Below are positions 37,765 through 45,200 of a stretch of 51,653 nt of DNA, piece after piece (position 1 is the first letter of the stretch; every line of letters starts with the position of its first letter). This DNA comes from Zhongshania aliphaticivorans (GTDB taxonomy: Bacteria > Pseudomonadota > Gammaproteobacteria > Pseudomonadales > Spongiibacteraceae). Both the position numbers and the translations under genes were made by a program. The stretch spans positions 607,727 through 659,379 of the forward strand of contig NZ_CACSIJ010000001.1 in assembly GCF_902705855.1 (NCBI RefSeq), in the 5' to 3' direction. The notes below the pieces were generated by a model that worked only from the letters and a program-made list of their open reading frames with translations, did not search any database and was not told where the DNA came from.

Positions 37765-38186
37765 TCAGCCAATATCTACTGATGTTTGGCGCCGCTTTTG
37801 GCGCGGCTACCCTATTACCATTTTATTCCGAGATATTATTAGTCGCGCAACTCAGAGAAGGCTTGCATCCGGGCTGGCTATGGTTCGCCGCCACCACCGG
37901 TAACACCTTAGGCGCAGGTATAAATTGGTGGATGGGCATGAAGCTCAGCCAATATTCAGATCGGCGCTGGTTCCCCGCTCGCAAGGCCGATCTGATACGT
38001 GCTCAAAACTGGTTTAAACGCTACGGAAAATGGACGCTGCTGATGTCGTGGATGCCCATAGGCGGCGACGCACTCACCGTCGTTGGCGGCATTATGCGCA
38101 TTCCCGCCAGCTCGTTTTTTATCCTCGTTGCCATCGGTAAAGGTATTCGCTACGCCCTCGTTATTGCCGGCGTTAATGCATTATGA
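37761..38186 (+). CDS. yqaA: YqaA-family (DedA-like) membrane protein
   Basis: A 141-residue membrane protein resembling E. coli YqaA. TLLPFYSEILLVAQL at about residue 17, the NWFKRYGKWTLLMSWMPIGGD block and GKGIRYALVIAG are shared features of this VTT/SNARE-associated family. Members of the wider DedA group act in lipid carrier flipping and membrane homeostasis; YqaA itself is uncharacterised. It is the last of four overlapping genes and therefore probably part of the amidoligase system. Confidence 0.85.
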   Translation: MISQYLLMFGAAFGAATLLPFYSEILLVAQLREGLHPGWLWFAATTGNTLGAGINWWMGMKLSQYSDRRWFPARKADLIRAQNWFKRYGKWTLLMSWMPIGGDALTVVGGIMRIPASSFFILVAIGKGIRYALVIAGVNAL

Positions 38187-38242
38187 ATTCAAAGACCATT
38201 TGCGCGTACAATGACGCTCCCTGACCGCAAGCGAATTTGAAC

Positions 38243-38779
38243 ATGGCATTAAACGCAACGCTTTTTAAAACCACTCTCGACATCAGTGATCTGCGTCGCC
38301 ACTACTATCAACGCCATCAGTTCACTGTCGCTCGGCACCCGTCAGAAACTGATGAAAGGATGATGCTGCGCATTCTCGCCTTTGCGCTCTACGCTGACGA
38401 ACACCTAGAGTTCACCAAAGGTCTAAGTACCGACGACGAGCCAGATTTATGGCAAAAATCCCTCACTGGCGAAATCGATCTCTGGCTCGAAATGGGCCTA
38501 CCCAGTGAAAAACGTATTCGCAAAGCCCGCGCCATCGCCAAGCAAGTGATTATTTTCATTTACGGTGGTCGCACCGCGCAAATGTGGTGGGAAGAGAACC
38601 GCAATAAAATCAAACAACACGGTAACGTCAAAATCTTCGAAATCAGCAGCGAGCTCTCCACCGCTCTCGCGGATATCGCCCAACGTACCATGCGAATACA
38701 ATGCACCATTGATGAAGACTCGGTGTGGATTTCAGACAGTGAAAACAATATTGAAATCACGTTAACCGAACACTGCTAA
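38243..38779 (+). CDS. yaeQ: YaeQ family protein
   Basis: A 178-residue cytoplasmic protein that aligns with E. coli YaeQ along its length: MALNATLFKTTLDISDLRRH, then RHPSETDERMMLRILAFALYADE, GEIDLWLEMGLPSEKRIRKA and RTMRIQCTIDEDSVWISDS. The fold is related to PD-(D/E)XK nucleases, but the cellular role is unclear. The ATG at 38243 is preferred to a TTG two codons upstream. A TACAAT at 38207-38212 may be a -10. It is 56 bp after yqaA, so it may or may not share that operon. Confidence 0.92.
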   Translation: MALNATLFKTTLDISDLRRHYYQRHQFTVARHPSETDERMMLRILAFALYADEHLEFTKGLSTDDEPDLWQKSLTGEIDLWLEMGLPSEKRIRKARAIAKQVIIFIYGGRTAQMWWEENRNKIKQHGNVKIFEISSELSTALADIAQRTMRIQCTIDEDSVWISDSENNIEITLTEHC

Positions 38780-38803
38780 AGCCTACTCCCTTTAGCAATA
38801 TAC

Positions 38804-38827
38804 ATCGCTACACAGCGATATTTCTTG
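38804..38827 (+). terminator. Terminator after yaeQ
   Basis: A 6-bp stem (ATCGCT / AGCGAT) with a 4-base loop, 24 bp after the yaeQ stop, is followed by ATTTCTT. It separates yaeQ from the Pho-type promoter downstream. Confidence 0.55.
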
Positions 38828-38853
38828 CGTAACACAAATGCCAATCAGCGGTA

Positions 38854-38887
38854 CTGACATACCGCTGTCACAATAACGCCATAGTAT
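38854..38887 (+). promoter_or_regulatory. Pho box and -10 of phosphate operon
   Basis: Two 7-bp direct repeats, CTGACAT (38854-38860) and CTGTCAC (38865-38871), lie with an 11-bp period, matching the PhoB-binding consensus. Ten bases downstream is a -10-like TAGTAT (38882-38887), the spacing usual for PhoB-activated promoters that lack a -35. It precedes the Na/Pi cotransporter by 31 bp and predicts induction under phosphate limitation. Confidence 0.8.
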
Positions 38888-38918
38888 TTAATCCTCAATT
38901 CTCTAGAGGATAACAGGC

Positions 38919-40079
38919 ATGAGTTCCCACGCTACCAGCTTACCGGCCGATGCAGAAAAGCCCGCCACCTCCCCATGGTTATCTTGGGCGCTGGTCATTA
39001 CACTCATTTATCTATTACTTGCTGCAGTAGGCGCTATTGGTGATGGCTTTAAAATGGCTACCGGCAATAACGCCAAAGAACTCTTTGCCTTTGCCACCAA
39101 CCCCTTTGTTGGCTTAATGATCGGCTTAGCCGCCACCGCACTCATTCAAAGCTCTAGCACCGTCACCTCAATCATTGTCGGTATGGTCGCCGGTGGTTTA
39201 CCCATCACCATCGCCATTCCTTTAATCATGGGCGCGAATATCGGCACCTCGCTAACCAGCACGATTGTCAGCCTCGGCCACGTCAGAAATGGTGAAGAAT
39301 TTCGCCGCGCATTTTCGGCTGCCACCGTCCACGATGCATTTAACATTGTCGCCGTCGCCATATTACTACCGTTAGAACTTGCCTTCAGCCCACTGCGACA
39401 CACCGCAGAAGCCTTAGCAGGCTTTGTCGCTAGCGATACCGGCGTAGACATGAAGAGCATAAACATCATGAAAATGGTGCTGTCTCCCGCATCAGACGTA
39501 CTAAACGGTGCGGTGAGCTGGATGCCGGGGAAAATATGGATGGGCGTTGCGCTGATTATTATTGGCATTGCGATGATTTTATTTGTGGTATCTGCCATCG
39601 GTAAAGTATTGCGTACCGTTATGGTGGGTAAAGCCAAAGACATCATGCATCGCAGCATTGGTCGCGGCCCCATATCGGGTATGGCATCAGGTGCGGCCAT
39701 TACTGTATTAGTACAATCGTCGTCTACCACCACCTCATTGATTGTGCCGCTGGCAGGCACTGGCGTGTTTAGTTTAAAGCAGGTCTACCCCTTTACTCTT
39801 GGCACCAATATCGGCACTTGTATCACGGCATTATTAGCGGCAACCGCGATAAGTGGCCCTACTGCGATTCTCGCCATGCAGATCGCCCTGGTACATTTAT
39901 TCTTTAATATTTTCGGTATTGCCATTATTTATATCCTGCCATTTTTACGTGGCATACCGCCTGCCATTGCCACCAAACTAGCCGAACTCGCACAGCGTAA
40001 TAAGCTCTACGTGGTAGCGTATATGGGAGGCGTATTTTTTGCCTTGCCGCTACTTATGATTGGCATAACACAGCTATAA
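38919..40079 (+). CDS. Na/Pi cotransporter family protein
   Basis: Membrane transporter of 386 residues in the PF02690 (NptA/SLC34-like) family, importing phosphate with sodium. Two inverted repeats each carry the hallmark QSSS motif: ALIQSSSTVTSIIVGM (about residue 72) and VLVQSSSTTTSLIVPL (about 267), each followed by a GANIGTS or GTNIGTC loop. About eight hydrophobic helices are seen. Start ATG at 38919 with AGAGGA upstream. It is placed under a Pho box and followed closely by two further genes, so it is likely the main transporter of a phosphate-starvation operon. Confidence 0.92.
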   Translation: MSSHATSLPADAEKPATSPWLSWALVITLIYLLLAAVGAIGDGFKMATGNNAKELFAFATNPFVGLMIGLAATALIQSSSTVTSIIVGMVAGGLPITIAIPLIMGANIGTSLTSTIVSLGHVRNGEEFRRAFSAATVHDAFNIVAVAILLPLELAFSPLRHTAEALAGFVASDTGVDMKSINIMKMVLSPASDVLNGAVSWMPGKIWMGVALIIIGIAMILFVVSAIGKVLRTVMVGKAKDIMHRSIGRGPISGMASGAAITVLVQSSSTTTSLIVPLAGTGVFSLKQVYPFTLGTNIGTCITALLAATAISGPTAILAMQIALVHLFFNIFGIAIIYILPFLRGIPPAIATKLAELAQRNKLYVVAYMGGVFFALPLLMIGITQL

Positions 40080-40090
40080 GGAAACTGACC

Positions 40091-40309
40091 ATGCCCGTAA
40101 ACAAACATCGTGAAACCGAAAATCGTATCCGTGAATTGCGTCAGTCCATAGACGAATTGGAACAACAGCTACTGGACACCAGAAAAGCAGAAAATGCCCA
40201 GCACGAAACCTTGGACCACCTCGACGAATATATCAACGCCGTCGACACCAAGGTCAGCAGCCTTAAATTGTTCTGGAGCGAACTTAAGCGAGAGTGGGCA
40301 TCACTATGA
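40091..40309 (+). CDS. Small coiled-coil protein in phosphate operon
   Basis: A 72-residue hydrophilic protein with no signal peptide. Heptad-like leucines in IRELRQSIDELEQQLLDTRK and LDHLDEYINAVDTKVSSLKLFW predict a helical hairpin or coiled coil. I do not recognise the family. It begins 11 bp after the transporter and overlaps the PstS-like gene by 4 bp (ATGA), so it is coexpressed. Codon use is similar to its neighbours and the overlaps argue that it is real. A regulatory or assembly partner of the transporter is only a guess. Confidence 0.72.
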   Translation: MPVNKHRETENRIRELRQSIDELEQQLLDTRKAENAQHETLDHLDEYINAVDTKVSSLKLFWSELKREWASL

Positions 40310-41265
40310 ACACAACACATCCGCGCCGTGTATTTCCCGGCTCCCGCGCATTAGCGATCATAGTCTGTGCAACGAGTATTGCCGCCTGCGACGGGCAGCA
40401 GCACGTCACGGCGGAACTCACATCAGAAAGTATTATTGCCGACGGCTCCAGCACCGTCTTTCCCTTAAGCAAAGAAGCCGCACGGCGCTACACACAAAAA
40501 CAAAATAACGTAGATATTCGCGTTAGTTTTTCTGGCACCACGGCTGGCTTCAAAATGTTTTGCGCAGGAAAAAGTGAGATCAATAATGCCTCGCGGCCAA
40601 TAAACGCAGAAGAAATAGCCGCCTGTAAGGGCAAGCAAATAAGCTATATCGAAATTCCTATCGCAATGGACGCCATCGCGCTGGTTGTGAATCCCAAAAA
40701 CAACTGGGCCAAAGACATAAGCCTTACAGAGCTTAAAACCTTATGGCGCCCTGCAGCTGAATCCAATATTAAAACTTGGAAAGACCTTCGCCCTAACTGG
40801 CCAGACCAAAACATCGCCCTATTCGGCCGAGGTAAAGACTCCGGCACCTACGACTATTTCACCCAAGAAATTGTCGGTGCCACTCGCAGCAGCCGCAGCG
40901 ATTACACCGCCAGTGAAGACGAGGAATTTCTCGCCAAGGGCATCGCTAGCGATGTAAATGCGATAGGATTTTTCGGCATCGGCGCCTACCACCGCCACTG
41001 GGACGAACTGAAATTGCTCGCCATTAAAAATAGTAACGGCGATGCTGTTTACCCTAGTTTAGAAACCGTTAAAGGCGGCAGCTATACCCCGCTAACGCGA
41101 CCACTCTATCTTTATGTAAATACCAAGGCCTTGACTGAAAAGAAAGATCTACATCCATTTTTAAAAGATTATATTGAACGACTGCCAAACTGGATTCACT
41201 TCACCGGCTATATGCCTTTAGAAGATACCCAGTATCAGAAAAACCTAAACCTGCTAAACAAATAA
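40306..41265 (+). CDS. PstS-like phosphate-binding lipoprotein
   Basis: Substrate-binding protein of 319 residues. The N-terminal lipoprotein signal ends in SIAAC, so it should be lipid-anchored in the envelope. The mature part starts with the PstS-type DGSSTVFPLSKEAARRY; phosphate-loop residues are visible in SGTTAGFKMFCAG, RPINAEE and GRGKDSGTYDYF. The ATG at 40306 overlaps the upstream gene's stop. No pstCAB permease genes follow; instead it shares an operon with a sodium-phosphate cotransporter, an unusual pairing. Capture or sensing of phosphate is likely. Confidence 0.88.
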   Translation: MNTTHPRRVFPGSRALAIIVCATSIAACDGQQHVTAELTSESIIADGSSTVFPLSKEAARRYTQKQNNVDIRVSFSGTTAGFKMFCAGKSEINNASRPINAEEIAACKGKQISYIEIPIAMDAIALVVNPKNNWAKDISLTELKTLWRPAAESNIKTWKDLRPNWPDQNIALFGRGKDSGTYDYFTQEIVGATRSSRSDYTASEDEEFLAKGIASDVNAIGFFGIGAYHRHWDELKLLAIKNSNGDAVYPSLETVKGGSYTPLTRPLYLYVNTKALTEKKDLHPFLKDYIERLPNWIHFTGYMPLEDTQYQKNLNLLNK

Positions 41266-41289
41266 CGATTGGCATCCGGTTTAGCTCGT

Positions 41290-41325
41290 CTCTAAAACAC
41301 CCGATAAACGTCGGGTATTTTAGAG
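41290..41325 (+). terminator. Long hairpin terminator after PstS-like gene
   Basis: A near-perfect inverted repeat: CTCTAAAA, a mismatched base, ACCCGA, a 6-base loop, then TCGGGT, a mismatch, TTTTAGAG. The GC-rich inner stem followed by ATTTT makes a terminator on the plus strand, and the mirrored A tract allows bidirectional action. It begins 24 bp after the operon. Confidence 0.75.
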
Positions 41326-41509
41326 TACACCTGTATCACTTACATGTAGGACTTGCCATAAACCAAGGTATACGCACCTCAATTAAATTGAGAATAACAA
41401 GACGTGGCGGCCCAAATCGGGTTATTAAATAAACGCAGCGAGTACTTTTATTATTTTCGTCTGTCATGAAATTATATATAGACCGAGGCATCGGCACTCT
41501 AGATTTAAA
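41326..41509. other. Non-coding gap before IS remnant
   Basis: AT-rich stretch without a credible gene. It holds a short palindrome CTCAATT-A-AATTGAG (41378-41392) and a single CTGTCAT half Pho-like heptamer (41461-41467) without a partner repeat. I assign no function. Confidence 0.5.
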
Positions 41510-41765
41510 GGTTCTGTCGCATAAATCAAAATCCGCGTCATATTTTCTAGAATTGGAATTCTAAATTATCCATATGAGCTATGTATGATCACTTTCAAAG
41601 ATCGGTACACTCCCTAATCCATTATCCGCCAATCCGTCCGACGGTACTATGCCTATTCACTAAGTTACCGTAACATTGAGGAAATGATAGCGGAGCGCGG
41701 CATTGAAGTTGACCATAGGACATTGAATCGATGGGTTGTTTACTATGCATCAAAATTGGCCAATG
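41510..41765 (+). mobile_element. Truncated IS6-family element
   Basis: The left end GGTTCTGTCGCATAAATC (41510-41527) resembles IS6-family terminal inverted repeats. From the ATG at 41585 the translation MITFKDRYTP, an in-frame TAA (41615-41617), then YYAYSLSYRNIEEMIAERGI and EVDHRTLNRWVVYYA matches the N-terminus of IS6 transposases. The copy is broken by the stop and truncated at about 41765, where short-chain dehydrogenase sequence begins. No right inverted repeat was found, so the element is dead and only about 250 bp remain. Confidence 0.75.
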
Positions 41766-42015
41766 CAGTCTAAGCACATATTGCGCCTCCAAAAACACCG
41801 TCATACGTCTAACCGAAAGCCTTTCTAACGAATTAAAGTTCAATGGTATTAATGTAAACGCAGTAATTGACACCCCAGTAAATCAGGTCGGCATGCCTGA
41901 TGCCACCCCAAGTAATTGAGTATTACCTGAAAAATTAGCCAAAATAATTTTTTTAGCCTCAGATGACGCCTCAGCCATTTATGGTGCGTTATTGCCACTG
42001 AGAGGCTTAAGCTAA
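41766..42015 (+). pseudogene. C-terminal remnant of a short-chain dehydrogenase
   Basis: In the frame of 41767 the translation has the SDR active-site motif STYCASKNTVIRLTESLSNE, then LKFNGINVNAVIDTPVNQVG and, after an in-frame TGA at 41917-41919, VLPEKLAKIIFLASDDASA and a final GLS before TAA (42013-42015). This is the last ~80 residues of an SDR oxidoreductase. The TGA probably replaced a Trp codon (family SxW-P pattern, inferred). The Rossmann N-terminal part is missing, lost at the junction with the IS6 fragment. Confidence 0.75.
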
Positions 42016-42422
42016 ACTTTACTGACTTTGAAGGCATTGATATTGTCGACCTTAAAGCCAGAACAAATATCTACAGCCAGTGGCTTAAGTAATTTTGTCA
42101 GAGTACTTTGTGGTAGCTTCGGATCATCCGCTGCCACCACCTTTTGGGATAACCGCTCGGCCTTTCATCACAGCCAATTAATGGAGCATGCCAACGCTTA
42201 CAACCCCATCTATACCGATAACATGGAAAACATCAGCAATTGGGTCTTAATAGTGATCAAGCCAATCTTTTGTTCGAGTGGACACTATCGGTACAAGCTA
42301 GCACATTGGGCGCCAACGACATCTTTTTATCCATGATATTCCTGGTGTTGATCTTTGCTATTTGGAGCACCAAACCCATTCATGACAAGCATGCCGTCGT
42401 CGATGCTGGTAGAGCGCATTGA
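42016..42422 (+). pseudogene. C-terminal remnant of an EmrB/DHA2-type MFS exporter
   Basis: Reading from 42016, LKALILSTLKPEQISTASGL, SNFVRVLCGSFGSSAATTFW and HHSQLMEHANAYNP match the C-terminal third of EmrB-type drug exporters. At about 42238-42242 the frame is lost; the homology continues in another frame as LGLNSDQANLLFEWTLSVQ, STLGANDIFLSMIFLVLIF and IWSTKP, ending with TGA at 42420-42422. A one-base deletion explains the shift. The first ~350 residues are absent. It is a decayed fragment, not a functional gene. Confidence 0.78.
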
Positions 42423-42468
42423 TCACGTAGTTAGATGAATATCTGAGTAAAACTAGAGATCGACATTT

Positions 42469-44655
42469 TTAATGCCGCGCAACATTAACCGATGACAGCG
42501 AAACGGCTATCGACTTAAACTGCGGCGTATGCGAGCGTGGATCAGTTCGTCTTGAGCTAAGCACATTCGCCTCTGGGTAATACGCCGCCACACAGCCCTT
42601 AGGTAAATTAAATAGTTTCACCTCAACGCCGCGCATCTCTCCATAGTCAGAGCAGATGTCGACGGTAGCACCTTCACTCACGCCGAGCTCTAAAGCATCT
42701 TGCTGATTCAGCAATACCGTCCAGCGATTATTCACGCCACGATAGCTATCGCTCTCTTCATAAATAATAGAATTAAATTGACCTTCGCTGCGAATAGTCA
42801 TCATGGTATATGGCCGCATCGATTCGCCAACAGTACCCGCACTGAGTGGAATAACAAACCGTGCCCGACCATCTGGAGTATTAAATTCTGGCTGGTGCTT
42901 AAGGCGACCACTAACGTAAAACTCCTGCTTTGCTACGTCAATATCCGCTAACTCTTCCATTCCCGGCACGACCTTGGCAATTGCCTGTCGCACTTTTTGA
43001 TGGCGTTTAAACTCAGTGAAATTAATGGGGCAATCGAGCACTAATTTACTGGCAATATCCGCCAGAATAGCCACTTCCGAACGCACCGAGGCAATACGCT
43101 CAATACCACCGTCACTTAAACGAACGTAGTTAAACATAGATTCCTGTGTGGTCGGCTCTGGTTCTTCGTCACGCGCGCACACCGGAAAAATCAAAGACTC
43201 GCCAACATCAACACCGGTGACATGACCACGATTCAGAGTGGTGGTTAAAAATATTTTAAGGCCAATATTATCCAAGGCTTTAGCCGCCCACTTACTGTCT
43301 GGACTGGCTTCATAAAGATTTCCGCCCATGATTAAGGCCGCGTCGATACCACCGTCGTAAGCCCACTCTAAAGACTCTAAGGTATGCATACCCTTGCCTT
43401 TTGGTAGCTTCACACCAAAAGTTTGCTCAATGCGGCTAAACACTTCGCTAGGTAGTACGGGCTTAACACCAATAGTACCAATACCCTGCACATTGCTATG
43501 GCCCCGCAGTGGCAATAATCCAGCATTAACTTTACCCACCATGCCGCGCATTAATGCCAGATTGCTAATCCATTCAATATTATCGACACCGTGCTGATGA
43601 TGGGTCATGCCCATGCCCCAAGCAAAAATAGTATTTTGTGATTGGATATAAACATCAGCAACACGCTGTACATCGTCCTTTTCAATACCGCAACTGTCGA
43701 GTAAATCTTGCCAAGACTGCGCCTGCACATAGCATTCAAATTCAGTATAGCCGCTGGCATGTTCAAGAATAAATTGCTGTGCCGTCCCCTCCTTCTCGAT
43801 CACCGCTTTAGCAATCGCTGTAAACAGCGCAATATCACTGCCGATTTTAGGTTGTAAATAAATACTCGCGACTTCGTCACCGCCTTTCATGATGGAGCTA
43901 ATCATCTTCGGTGCAGCAAACTGAACCAAGCCCGCCTCCCGCAGCGGATTTATCACCACTACAGTTCCACCTCTACGGCGTAAGCCAATGAGTTTATGCA
44001 GCAATCGCGGATGGTTTGAAGCAGGATTTGCACCAATTAAAAAGAACAGATCGCAGTGCGCGATATCATCTAATTCAACAGTGGCTGTGCCAGTGCCTAC
44101 GGTATTACCCAAGGCCTCACCAGTAGCCTGGTGGCAATAATAGGAGCAGTTGCTGATATTGTTGGTGCCATAAAGACGGGCCATTAACTGCAAAAGAAAA
44201 CCCGCTTCGTTGGAAGAGCGCCCGGAGCTATAAAAAAAACTGCGATCTGGACTTACCTTAGCCAAACCCTCGGCGGCATGATTAATTGCCCAATCCCAAT
44301 CAACCACTGCATAACGGTTTTCACCCGCAGCTTTGTATACTGGCTGACCAAGCCGTCCAAGGGTTTCTAGCTCTCGCGCAGAAAGCGAACGGAATTCCTC
44401 TAAGGTATGAGAAAATACGGCGGCAGGAATGGGCGCTTGAATATCTGTTGATTGCGCCTGAATACTCTTATTGCAAACCGACGGAAATTCATCCAGCTCA
44501 TTGGTCATACCACCACGCTGCCCACCCATGCCCAATCCACAGGCTTTACAGGCATTTTTTGCGTTCAACGCTTTGGCTGAATTAAGCAAGCCAATTTTAC
44601 GTGCGGTATTAAGGGTATAAAGAACTTTTTTAGGCCCACCGCCAATCACTTTCAT
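42469..44655 (-). CDS. FdhF/YdeP-family molybdopterin oxidoreductase
   Basis: A 728-residue member of the formate dehydrogenase alpha-like family that uses a bis-MGD molybdenum or tungsten cofactor. The N-terminus has C36 and C39 in ACKACGLGMGGQRGGMTNE, with C61 a possible further cluster ligand. The cofactor region includes FFYSSGRSSNEAGF and the NCSYYCHQATGEALG segment (C170, C174). The C-terminal molybdopterin dinucleotide-binding domain is at about 620-715. The substrate is unknown; acid-resistance (YdeP) and CbbBc-type formate dehydrogenase roles are known in the family. No fdhD or accessory subunit is adjacent. Start ATG at 44655. Confidence 0.87.
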   Translation of the reverse strand: MKVIGGGPKKVLYTLNTARKIGLLNSAKALNAKNACKACGLGMGGQRGGMTNELDEFPSVCNKSIQAQSTDIQAPIPAAVFSHTLEEFRSLSARELETLGRLGQPVYKAAGENRYAVVDWDWAINHAAEGLAKVSPDRSFFYSSGRSSNEAGFLLQLMARLYGTNNISNCSYYCHQATGEALGNTVGTGTATVELDDIAHCDLFFLIGANPASNHPRLLHKLIGLRRRGGTVVVINPLREAGLVQFAAPKMISSIMKGGDEVASIYLQPKIGSDIALFTAIAKAVIEKEGTAQQFILEHASGYTEFECYVQAQSWQDLLDSCGIEKDDVQRVADVYIQSQNTIFAWGMGMTHHQHGVDNIEWISNLALMRGMVGKVNAGLLPLRGHSNVQGIGTIGVKPVLPSEVFSRIEQTFGVKLPKGKGMHTLESLEWAYDGGIDAALIMGGNLYEASPDSKWAAKALDNIGLKIFLTTTLNRGHVTGVDVGESLIFPVCARDEEPEPTTQESMFNYVRLSDGGIERIASVRSEVAILADIASKLVLDCPINFTEFKRHQKVRQAIAKVVPGMEELADIDVAKQEFYVSGRLKHQPEFNTPDGRARFVIPLSAGTVGESMRPYTMMTIRSEGQFNSIIYEESDSYRGVNNRWTVLLNQQDALELGVSEGATVDICSDYGEMRGVEVKLFNLPKGCVAAYYPEANVLSSRRTDPRSHTPQFKSIAVSLSSVNVARH

Positions 44656-44782
44656 ATATGCGCTCGCGCTCGTTATTTACAAATATACACCGCCAACCAT
44701 ACTACGCCTTTCTTCGGACTTAAAATAATAACTAGGCGGGATCTTTGCACGAGCCGGAATATTGTTCTCTGGCAATGAAAAA

Positions 44783-44821
44783 CCGCAGCGCAGCGGATAT
44801 CACGCACTTTGTGCGAGTGAT
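44783..44821. repeat. Palindromic (REP/MITE-like) sequence
   Basis: Two adjacent hairpin-forming units: CCGC/GCGG around AGCGCA, and ATCAC-GCAC/GTGC-GTGAT with a two-base bulge. They lie upstream of the divergently oriented FdhF-type and TetR genes. A dispersed repeat is my inference; no second copy occurs in this window. Confidence 0.35.
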
Positions 44822-45151
44822 CAGCGGGAAGGATAAATGAGGAAGTCTATAAACAGAAATGACCGATTGAGTAGAGCTTGCCCTTTATGCCCTGTGGGTG
44901 CGCGAGCGGAGCTAGTTCTTTGGGTACGATTTCGCCAAAAGTAAGCGCCTTTAAGCTATGTCGACAGAGGGCATAATAACTATTTTGCAAAGGTCTCTAG
45001 GTAAAAACAAGCGAGTAATATAACTGGCCGCCTCATATATCAGAATTGGCATATTAATCTGGCAACCCCCAATGCGACTGTAATATTTCACAACTGCGCA
45101 TACCAATAAATATTCGCCAAGATGATTAGGCACTTACCGCTCCGATGCTGC

Positions 45152-45176
45152 TAAAATAGAGTCCGTTACGATTCTA
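45152..45176 (+). promoter_or_regulatory. Candidate tetR -10 and operator
   Basis: A -10-like TAAAAT (45152-45157) is immediately followed by an imperfect 20-bp palindrome TAGAGTC-CGTTAC-GATTCTA (45157-45176) with one mismatch. The position just downstream of the -10 and 25 bp before the start codon suits TetR autorepression. No good -35 is visible. Confidence 0.4.
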
Positions 45177-45200
45177 TCTAATTGTTTTGAGGTTCTAAGT

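Larger units (their letters stand above)
44656..45200. other. Gene-poor interval with palindromic sequence
   Basis: About 545 bp with no convincing gene. At 44783-44821 two nested inverted repeats occur, CCGC-AGCGCA-GCGG and ATCACGCAC-TTT-GTGC-GA-GTGAT, inside a 21-codon frame (44775-44840) that has no ribosome site. The stretch to about 44950 looks like an intergenic repeat rather than coding DNA. The right half (44950-45200) is AT-rich and should hold the tetR promoter. Confidence 0.5.

Noticed and set aside
39146-39760. A 204-codon minus-strand frame opposite the Na/Pi cotransporter.
   Set aside because: Long, but antisense to a clear transporter with two QSSS motifs; its own translation shows no domain.
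41461-41467. A CTGTCAT heptamer that resembles half of a Pho box.
   Set aside because: No second repeat 11 bp away and no intact gene downstream, only the IS6 remnant.
44775-44840. A 21-codon plus-strand frame beginning MKNRSAADITHFV.
   Set aside because: No ribosome site, and it spans a palindrome; more likely part of an intergenic repeat than a peptide gene.
44951-45133. A 60-codon minus-strand frame upstream of tetR.
   Set aside because: AT-rich region with no ribosome site, no family resemblance and opposite in direction to the likely tetR promoter.
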